64,000 bases of DNA from Rhodanobacter sp. FW104-R8 (GTDB taxonomy: Bacteria; Pseudomonadota; Gammaproteobacteria; Xanthomonadales; Rhodanobacteraceae): positions 1 to 64,000 of the forward strand of contig NZ_LVJR01000016.1 in assembly GCF_001617365.1 (NCBI RefSeq), given 5' to 3'. This document shows, piece by piece, positions 53,829 to 64,000 of the stretch. The position numbers and the translations under genes were made by a program. The notes beneath the pieces are model-generated. The model worked only from the letters and a program-made list of their open reading frames with translations. It was not told where the DNA came from and made no database searches. The first letter of the stretch is position 1. The number at the start of each line of letters is the position of its first letter.

Positions 53829-53868
53829 GCCGCGGCCGGCCCTTGACGCCGCGTCGTCATGCTGTTTG

Positions 53869-53896
53869 CTTGAATCGCTCCCTGTTGTCCGCATTT
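53869..53896 (+). promoter_or_regulatory. Sigma-32-type heat-shock promoter of clpB
   Basis: CTTGAAT (53869-53875), a 13-bp spacer and CCGCATTT (53889-53896) closely fit the sigma-32 consensus (CTTGAAA, then CCCCATNT). It lies 59 bp upstream of the clpB start. Confidence 0.75.
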
Positions 53897-53954
53897 AGCC
53901 GGGCAGTGGCGGCATCGTCCGCCGGAACCTTTCACCTCTTGCGGGGGCCTACTC

Positions 53955-56546
<2,592 letters not shown>

Positions 56547-56722
56547 GGAAACGCCGGCGGCCGGCCGGGGTCGTGGCGCAGGACGCCGCCGCGATCCCGG
56601 CCCTGCCGGGGCTCACCCGAGGTCGAGCACCGTCTTGTCGCCCTCGCGCCAGCGCTGTTCTTTCTTCCGGTAGCGGGCTTCGCAGCCGTCGCGCTTGCGC
56701 CTGGCGACGCCCGCAAAACAAG

Positions 56723-56747
56723 GAAGCCCCGGCATGGCCGGGGCTTC
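56723..56747 (-). terminator. Rho-independent terminator of the TonB receptor at 56.8 kb
   Basis: An 11-bp stem (arms 56723-56733 and 56737-56747, GAAGCCCCGGC) with a 3-base loop, followed on the - strand by CTTGTTTTGCG. It lies 20 bases after the receptor stop. Confidence 0.75.
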
Positions 56748-56767
56748 GGGCCTTTCGGTGCAGCTGC

Positions 56768-59245
56768 TTACCAGCGGTACGCCACCTTGCCGTAGACGTA
56801 GGCGCCGTTGTAGCCGAACGGCGAGAAGGTGGAGTACGGCAACGTGCCGTGGTTGTTGTTGTTGGCGATGTTCTTGTCGGGGTGGGTGTTCAGCACGTTG
56901 TCCGCACCCAGCGTGAAGGTCCAGCCCTGCCAGCGGTAGTTGCCCGCCAGGTCGAGGATCCACTTGGGGCTGAAGGTCTGGTCGACGATGCCCTTCGCCG
57001 GGTTGTAGCTGGCCAGGCTGCTCACGTAGCTGGTGTAGCTCCCGTAGCGGGTGAGCGTACCGACGAAACCCCAGTTGCCGATGTCGTACTGCTCGCCGAG
57101 GATCAGCTTGCTGCGCGGCGAGGAATTGGCGAGGTAGCCCTTGATGTCCTGGCGGTTGAGGCGCGTGAAGCTCACGCCGAGGTTGGCCAGCACCGCGGGG
57201 TTGGGTTTGACGCTGGTGACCTTGTTCTGGTTGTAGTTCGCGCTCAGCGTCGTGGTCAGGGTGCCGGCGCTGCCCAGGTCGGCGAGGTAGGTGCCCACGA
57301 AGTCGACGCCGCGGGTGCGCGTGTTGGCGGCATTGGTGAAGTAGCTGATGCTGCTGTAGTCGAGGTTGCTGATGCCGTTGGCCGCCAGGTAGCTGACCAC
57401 CGACGGGGTGGTGGTGGAGATGGCGCCCGACAGCGCGATGCGGTTGCGGATGTTGATCTGGTACAGGTCCAGGCTCAGATTGAGCGCGTCGGTGGGGTTC
57501 CACACCGCGCCCAGCGTGAAGTTCTTCGACTTCTCCGGCTTCAGCGCTTCCGCGCCCAGCAGGGTGGCGATCGGGCTGCCCACCGGCACCAGGCCCCGGT
57601 TGTAGATGCCGGCGGGGAGGCCGGGCAGGGCGCCGGCGCCGTAGAACAGCGACGAGATCTGCGAGAAGTATTCCTGCCCCAGCGAGGGCGCGCGGAAGCC
57701 GGTGGACGCGCCGCCGCGCAGGGCGAAGCGGTCGGTGAAGTCGTAGCGCGCGGACAGCGCGCCCGAGGTGGTGCTGCCGAAGTCGGAGTAGTCCTCGTGG
57801 CGCACCGCCAGCGAGGTGCCGAGCTTATCGGTGAGGTTGGTCTCGAAGTCGAGGTATTCGGCTACGTCGTGGCGGGCGGCGTTCACCGCGTTGGCCGGCT
57901 GCCAGCCGGCGAAGCCCTGCGCGCCGCCGGACCTGCCCGAAGTGCCCACGTACCAGGAAGGCAGGTCGCCCGCCACGATGCGGTAGGTCTGGCGCAGGTA
58001 CTCGGTGCCGAAGGCCACCGTGAGCGGGTTGGGCAGCCAGCCGGGGCGGAAGTCCTTGGCGACGTCGATGTCGAAGGACTGCTGCGTGGCCTTCAGGATG
58101 CCGTCGCGGAACGTGGTCGGCGTGGTGCCGAAGTCGTGCAGGTAGGCGTAGTTCAGGCTGTTGAATGTCTCGTAGCGGACGCGGTTGCCGCCGTAGTTGC
58201 CGCTGACGTCCCAGCGCCAGCCATCGACGGTGCCGCGCAGGCCGGCCACCAGCGATGCGTCGTTGGAGTCCGAGCGTTCCAGCGGCAGGAAGCCGTTGGG
58301 GTAGACGCCGGCGATGAGCGGGTTGTTCGGGGTCGGCGCGTTCGTGCCGTAGCGGAAGAACGCCGGCGAAGTGCTGTTGCGCTTGCCGAAATGGCCGAAG
58401 GCGTAGAACTCCACGTTGGGCGTGATGTCGTACTGCGCATTGAGCAGCAGGTTGTTGCTGTGCACCGATGGGTCGCCCTGGCGGAAATTGACGCCGAGCG
58501 CCGCCCATGCCGGCGAGCGGTTGTCCGGGCCGGCGCGGTTGGTGTGGTCCTCGTTGCCGCTTTCCAGCGCGAAGCGCAGCCAGCCGCGGCCGCCGCTCAG
58601 GGGAATGCCGAAGTTGGCCGAGCCCTGCCACTGGCGGCCGTCGCCGGCCGAATACTGGCCGCCGCTCACCTCCACGCCGCCGCCGCTGGCGCCCTTTTTG
58701 AGGATCACGTTGATCACGCCGGCGATGGCATCGGAGCCGTACTGCGCCGAGGCGCCGTCACGCAGCACCTCGATGTGGTCGATGGCCGAGATCGGGATCG
58801 TGTTGAGATCCACCGGCTGCGAGCCGCGGCCGATCACGCCGTTGTTCAGCAGGATCGCGCCCGGGTGCCAGCGCTTGCCGTTGACCAGCACCAGCACCTG
58901 GTCGGGAGAAAGGCCGCGCAGTTGCGCGGGGCGCTGGGTGTCGGCGGTATCGGCGGCCGCGGGGCGCGGAAAGTTCAGCGAGGGAATGATGCGCGCCAGC
59001 GCGGTCGGCAGGTCGGTGGTGCCGGTCTGCTGCAGCACCTTGGCCGAGACCACGTCGATCGGCGTCAGCGAACTGCTTTCGGTGCGGCTGTCGGAGCGGG
59101 TGCCGGTGACGATCACCTCGCTGAGGTTCTTGGCCTTGGCCGGCGCGGGCTGGGCGGCGTCCTGCGCGGCGACATTGCCGGCCAGGGCCAGCAGCACCGC
59201 AGCGGGAAGCCATGCCGGGGCGATCGGGCTGGAACGTTTGCTCAT
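56768..59245 (-). CDS. TonB-dependent outer-membrane receptor with met-box promoter
   Basis: An 825-aa receptor with a signal peptide (residues about 1-27, ending VAAQ), TonB box-like LSEVIVTGTR near residue 41, plug domain (LPTALARIIPSLNFPRP, VLVLVNGKRWHPGA, IEVLRDGASAQYGSDAIAGVINV) and a barrel ending in an aromatic residue (KVAYRW). It imports an unidentified ligand. The promoter on the - strand (-35 at 59350-59345, -10 at 59327-59322) overlaps two MetJ-like met boxes, pointing to control by methionine supply. The cargo could therefore be cobalamin, methionine or a related compound; this is inference. Confidence 0.88.
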   Translation of the reverse strand: MSKRSSPIAPAWLPAAVLLALAGNVAAQDAAQPAPAKAKNLSEVIVTGTRSDSRTESSSLTPIDVVSAKVLQQTGTTDLPTALARIIPSLNFPRPAAADTADTQRPAQLRGLSPDQVLVLVNGKRWHPGAILLNNGVIGRGSQPVDLNTIPISAIDHIEVLRDGASAQYGSDAIAGVINVILKKGASGGGVEVSGGQYSAGDGRQWQGSANFGIPLSGGRGWLRFALESGNEDHTNRAGPDNRSPAWAALGVNFRQGDPSVHSNNLLLNAQYDITPNVEFYAFGHFGKRNSTSPAFFRYGTNAPTPNNPLIAGVYPNGFLPLERSDSNDASLVAGLRGTVDGWRWDVSGNYGGNRVRYETFNSLNYAYLHDFGTTPTTFRDGILKATQQSFDIDVAKDFRPGWLPNPLTVAFGTEYLRQTYRIVAGDLPSWYVGTSGRSGGAQGFAGWQPANAVNAARHDVAEYLDFETNLTDKLGTSLAVRHEDYSDFGSTTSGALSARYDFTDRFALRGGASTGFRAPSLGQEYFSQISSLFYGAGALPGLPAGIYNRGLVPVGSPIATLLGAEALKPEKSKNFTLGAVWNPTDALNLSLDLYQINIRNRIALSGAISTTTPSVVSYLAANGISNLDYSSISYFTNAANTRTRGVDFVGTYLADLGSAGTLTTTLSANYNQNKVTSVKPNPAVLANLGVSFTRLNRQDIKGYLANSSPRSKLILGEQYDIGNWGFVGTLTRYGSYTSYVSSLASYNPAKGIVDQTFSPKWILDLAGNYRWQGWTFTLGADNVLNTHPDKNIANNNNHGTLPYSTFSPFGYNGAYVYGKVAYRW

Positions 59246-59318
59246 GGAAACTCTCCGGATTCATGGACTGCTGCGGCGCAGCAACTGCAGACTAGTGGCG
59301 CGACCTGCCTCCGTCAAT

Positions 59319-59350
59319 AGACGTATAGACGTCTAATTGACAAATCACAA
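59319..59350 (-). promoter_or_regulatory. Sigma-70 promoter overlapped by tandem MetJ-like met boxes
   Basis: Tandem octamers AGACGTAT (59319-59326) and AGACGTCT (59327-59334), the second a perfect palindrome, match the MetJ met box AGACGTCT. On the - strand TTGTGA (59350-59345), a 17-bp spacer and TATACG (59327-59322) form a promoter for the receptor gene that the boxes cover. Confidence 0.55.
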
Positions 59351-59468
59351 AAAGCGCATTCCCTGGATGTGCATGAGGGTTTCGCAGGGGACCGGCGATC
59401 GGCCCGTGTGGCCCCTGGTCCGCAGGCTACTACCACGCCACGGTCGCCACCATGCGCCGACGGGCACG

Positions 59469-59496
59469 TTGAAATCCGCCCTGGCACCCCGATAAT
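59469..59496 (+). promoter_or_regulatory. Sigma-70 promoter of the fmdB-like gene
   Basis: TTGAAA (59469-59474), a 16-bp spacer and GATAAT (59491-59496) make a good sigma-70 promoter 43 bp upstream of the start codon. Confidence 0.65.
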
Positions 59497-59539
59497 GACC
59501 TGTTGCCGGCCCACGATGGCCGACGTGTCCGGAGTTTCC

Positions 59540-59845
59540 ATGCCCATCTACGAATTCGAATGCGGCCATTGCGGCCATCGTTTCGACCGCCTGCAGAAGT
59601 TGTCCGATACCGATCCCGCCGTCTGTCCCGCCTGCGATGCCCCGCACCTGCGGCGGATGGTCAGCGCGCCGTCGTTCCGTTTGGCCGGCAGCGGCTGGTA
59701 CGAGACTGACTTCAAGAAGAGCGGCGAGAAGAAGCACAACCTGGCCGGCGATGGCAGCCAGCCCGGCGGCACTCCCGCGGCGGCCCCGGCGCCTGCGCCG
59801 GCCGCCGCGCCCGCGCCCGGCGGCTCCAGGGACAGCGCCAGCTGA
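59540..59845 (+). CDS. FmdB-family zinc-ribbon protein
   Basis: A 101-aa small protein. Residues 1-45 form a CxxC...CxxC zinc ribbon (MPIYEFECGHCGHRF, AVCPACDAP) of the FmdB family, whose members are named after a putative formamidase regulator but have no firmly established role. The C-terminal third is Ala/Pro-rich and probably disordered. GGAG lies 5 bases before the ATG. fmdB-like genes commonly precede aspS; here a DUF3011 gene lies between them. Confidence 0.88.
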   Translation: MPIYEFECGHCGHRFDRLQKLSDTDPAVCPACDAPHLRRMVSAPSFRLAGSGWYETDFKKSGEKKHNLAGDGSQPGGTPAAAPAPAPAAAPAPGGSRDSAS

Positions 59846-59949
59846 ACCGGCAAAACGCCCGCGCGGTTCCCGCTTTCTGACGCGGGATATGCTGATCCCG
59901 AAGACGCTGGCGCCGGTGCCGGGTCCGGTGTGGATCGAGGAGGCGGGTG

Positions 59950-60576
59950 ATGGGCGCAATCGGCGGATGGGCGGGCGGGATCGTCGTGGCCGGGCTCGTG
60001 GGCGGCCTGCTGGGGCTGGCGCCGCCGGTCCGGGCGCAGTCGGATGCGCCGGTGCGCTGCGTGAGCAGCGATGGCCATTACGCGCGCTGCGCCGTGCCGT
60101 GGCAGTACGTCGAGCTGTACAAGCGGGAGTCGAAGGCCGACTGCATCCGCGGCCAGAGCTGGGGCATGGATGGCGATACCCTGTGGGTCGATCGCGGTTG
60201 TCGCGGCCTGTTCGGTCCGGCCGACCGCGGCGGCTACGGCGATCGCTATGACGGCCGTTACGACAACGGCCGTTACGACAACCGCGATGGCGACCGCTAC
60301 GACGACGATTACCGCGACCGCGATCGTGGCTATGGCGATCAGGGCGGCTGGCGGCCCGGTCCGGGCTGGAATCGCCGGATCAGCCTGCAGTGCGACAGCA
60401 ACAAGAAGAAATACCAGATGTGCCAGGTCGACGTGGGCCGCAACGGCAGCGTGCGGCTGGGACGGCAGCTCTCCGATGCCCGCTGCACCGAGGGCTACAG
60501 CTGGGGCTGGAACCGCGCCGGCGTGTGGGTGGCGCACGGCTGCCGCGGCGAGTTCCTGGTCGACCGGCGCTGGTAG
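59950..60576 (+). CDS. DUF3011-domain exported protein
   Basis: A 208-aa protein. A signal peptide (hydrophobic residues about 5-28, ending VRAQ) sends it to the periplasm. Two Cys-rich DUF3011 units ([15 protein letters not shown]...CRGLF and [15 protein letters not shown]...CRGEF) flank a low-complexity linker of Asp, Arg, Tyr and Gly, with repeated GRYDN and DRYDD units. The paired cysteines probably form disulfides. Function is unknown. A strong GAGGAGG ribosome-binding site lies 6 bases before the ATG. Confidence 0.85.
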   Translation: MGAIGGWAGGIVVAGLVGGLLGLAPPVRAQSDAPVRCVSSDGHYARCAVPWQYVELYKRESKADCIRGQSWGMDGDTLWVDRGCRGLFGPADRGGYGDRYDGRYDNGRYDNRDGDRYDDDYRDRDRGYGDQGGWRPGPGWNRRISLQCDSNKKKYQMCQVDVGRNGSVRLGRQLSDARCTEGYSWGWNRAGVWVAHGCRGEFLVDRRW

Positions 60577-60694
60577 GTCCGGCCAGGACGGCCTGCGGCG
60601 GCGGCGTGCCAGCCCGCCGTGCCGTGCCGCGGTGGTAAACTTCGCAGCCTTTTCCACGCCTGAAGTCGCCGCGGCGACGCCGGAGTTCCAACGC

Positions 60695-62467
<1,773 letters not shown>

Positions 62468-62544
62468 GCCTGCCTCGTCGTCCGGGCGATGCCGCGCTGG
62501 GCGCGCATGGCCGTTTCTTCGCCACGCGTCGGATGTGATCCCCC

Positions 62545-63180
62545 ATGCCTGACCATGTGATCCTGCTGCACGGCCTGTGGATGCGCGGCTTCGCGCTGTC
62601 CATGCTGCATCATCGGCTGATGGAGGCGGGTTTCCGCGTGCACCGCTTCGACTACCTCAGCGTGGCGGCCACCCAGCAGCGCATCCTGGACCGGTTGCAG
62701 GCGCGGATGGCCGCGCTGGCCGGGGAAGCCGACGCGGTGCACCTGGTCGGGCACAGTCTCGGCGGCCTGCTGGCCCTGCGTGCCTGCCTCGACGGCGCAC
62801 CGCCGCCCGGGCGCATCGTCTGCCTCGGTTCGCCGCTGAAGGGCAGTGCCGCCGCGCGCGGGTTCGCCGCATGGGGGCGGGGCGGCGAAGTGCTGCTGGG
62901 GCACAACCGCGACCTGCTGGAGCAGGGCTTCGAGCGTTGGGACGGCCGCCGCGAGGTCGGCGTGATCGCCGGTCGCCTGCCGCTGGGCCTGGGCGCGGTG
63001 CTGGGCCATTTCGAGGGCGAGCACGACGGCACCGTGGCGGTGGCGGAAACCCGCCTGCCGGGCCTGACCGACCATTGCGTGGTCGAGGTCAACCACACCG
63101 GCCTGCTGTTTTCGCAGGAAGTGGCCCGGCGGGTGGCGGAATTCCTGCGCCACGGCCGCTTTCCGCCCGCCGCGCACTGA
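62545..63180 (+). CDS. Small alpha/beta-hydrolase
   Basis: A 211-aa lipase/esterase-like alpha/beta-hydrolase. The oxyanion region is HVILLHGLWMRG, the nucleophile Ser lies in VGHSLGGLLAL, the acid is probably the Asp in EGEHDGTVAV, and the His is in VEVNHTGLLF. All triad residues are present. No signal peptide is visible, so it is cytosolic. It resembles the PGAP1/triacylglycerol-lipase-like group found beside aspS-yebC in Xanthomonadaceae. The substrate is unknown. Confidence 0.85.
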   Translation: MPDHVILLHGLWMRGFALSMLHHRLMEAGFRVHRFDYLSVAATQQRILDRLQARMAALAGEADAVHLVGHSLGGLLALRACLDGAPPPGRIVCLGSPLKGSAAARGFAAWGRGGEVLLGHNRDLLEQGFERWDGRREVGVIAGRLPLGLGAVLGHFEGEHDGTVAVAETRLPGLTDHCVVEVNHTGLLFSQEVARRVAEFLRHGRFPPAAH

Positions 63181-63278
63181 GGCGTCATGTCGCGGCACGG
63201 CGGGACGCGGCAGCCGGCACGGTGGCGGAATTCGGGTAAAATCGCCCGCTTGTCCAATCGCTGCGTGCAGGAATCGCC

Positions 63279-64000
63279 ATGGGTAGAGGCCCGTCCATCG
63301 AAGGTCGCAAGAACGCCGAAGACGCCAAGCGCGCCAAGGTGTTCACCAAGCTGATCCGCGAGATCACGGTGGCCACCCGCGCCGGCGTCGCCGACCCGGC
63401 CGGCAACCCGCGTCTGCGCGCGGCGGTGGACAAGGCGCTGTCGGCGAACATGACCAAGGACACCATCGAGCGCGCGATCAAGCGCGGCTCCGGAGCCGAC
63501 GGCGGTGCCGACATGCAGGAGCTGCGCTACGAGGGCTATGGCCCGGCTGGCATCGCGCTGATCATCGAATGCTTCACCGACAATCCCACCCGCACCGTGG
63601 CCGACGTGCGCCATGCGCTGGCCAGGCACGGCGGCAATCTCGGCACTTCCGGCTCGGTGGCGTTCCAGTTCACCCGTTGCGGCGAGCTGGTGTTCGCCAC
63701 CGGCGGTGACACGGCGGCCGAGGAAAAAGTGCTGGAGGCGGCGCTGGAAGCCGGCGCCGACGACGTGCTCAACGAGCACGGCGAAAGCATCGTGCTGTGC
63801 TCGCCGGAGAACTTCGAGATGGTGCAGCAGGCGCTGATCGACGCCGGCCTGGCCGCCGAGCACGCCGGCGTGGTGATGCGCCCGAACAACCGCGTCGAGG
63901 CGCCGGCCGAGGCGCTGGAGTCGCTGCTCGACCTGCTCGAGCGGCTCGACGCGCTGGACGACGTGAGCGAGGTGTCGCACAACGCCTTGCTGCCCTCCGG
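63279..64000 (+). CDS. yebC: YebC/PmpR family protein, cut by the window end
   Basis: The first 240 codons of a YebC-family protein. It starts [25 protein letters not shown] and contains [27 protein letters not shown] and [12 protein letters not shown], the family core. Members bind nucleic acid or ribosomes; some act as transcription regulators, and recent work ties others to easing translation of proline stretches. Typical length is about 240-250 aa, so only a few residues lie beyond the window. The aspS-hydrolase-yebC order usually leads into ruvC. Confidence 0.95.
   Translation, partial: MGRGPSIEGRKNAEDAKRAKVFTKLIREITVATRAGVADPAGNPRLRAAVDKALSANMTKDTIERAIKRGSGADGGADMQELRYEGYGPAGIALIIECFTDNPTRTVADVRHALARHGGNLGTSGSVAFQFTRCGELVFATGGDTAAEEKVLEAALEAGADDVLNEHGESIVLCSPENFEMVQQALIDAGLAAEHAGVVMRPNNRVEAPAEALESLLDLLERLDALDDVSEVSHNALLPS

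Noticed and set aside
56613-56735. 40-codon - strand frame with a basic, gene-like C-terminus (ARYRKKEQRWREGDK)
   Set aside because: Its only ATG lies inside the loop of the TonB receptor terminator and there is no ribosome-binding site; it may be a relic, but support is too weak.

Overview
The window is a GC-rich chromosomal segment with dense coding on both strands. The gene families and gene orders point to a gammaproteobacterium of the order Lysobacterales (Xanthomonadales), most likely the Rhodanobacteraceae (Rhodanobacter/Dyella/Luteibacter-like). The placement is inferred from pilS next to sucCD, bamD divergent from rluD-pgeF-clpB, fmdB-aspS-yebC, the many TonB-dependent receptors, and the style of the short intergenic palindromes. 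No rRNA, tRNA, CRISPR array, transposase or phage gene was found.

Left part (1-17.5 kb): a multi-hairpin repeat element, ispB divergent from a YajR-like exporter, a DedA-rhodanese fusion and ssb. Then comes a complete trans-4-hydroxy-L-proline catabolic operon behind a divergent PAS-AraC regulator: epimerase, three-subunit D-hydroxyproline dehydrogenase, deaminase and 2-oxoglutarate-semialdehyde dehydrogenase. It continues into an M24 peptidase, a DUF885 lipoprotein hydrolase and an APC permease, so the locus looks built to use Hyp-containing peptides. A free-standing LigD-type polymerase domain follows.

17.5-26.6 kb: a mannose/N-glycan locus. A secreted GH92 alpha-mannosidase is divergent from lacI-fucP-pfkB-AGE isomerase, with an M1 aminopeptidase at the end. 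Two copies of one LacI-type operator lie in the intergenic region. The implied route is mannoside to mannose, uptake, fructose, then fructose-6-phosphate.

26.7-33.2 kb: a sensor kinase, a single-domain response regulator, a REC-kinase-REC hybrid and two FtsX/MacB-type permeases with no ATPase gene beside them.

33.3-47.5 kb: the type IV pilus regulators pilR and pilS, normally adjacent, are separated by about 8.7 kb. The gap holds an alpha-glucoside locus: MFS transporter, TonB receptor, GH65 phosphorylase fused to beta-phosphoglucomutase, and a divergent LacI regulator with a 42-bp perfect inverted repeat. sucC and sucD follow pilS in the usual divergent order, with a repeat element between them.

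47.5-64 kb: mostly housekeeping. It includes an ArgP-like regulator with a LysE exporter, and nadE carrying an in-frame G-rich inverted-repeat insertion. Next are bamD, rluD, pgeF and clpB with a heat-shock-type promoter, then a TonB receptor whose promoter overlaps MetJ-like met boxes. The window ends with fmdB, a DUF3011 protein, aspS, a small alpha/beta hydrolase and yebC, which runs off the edge.
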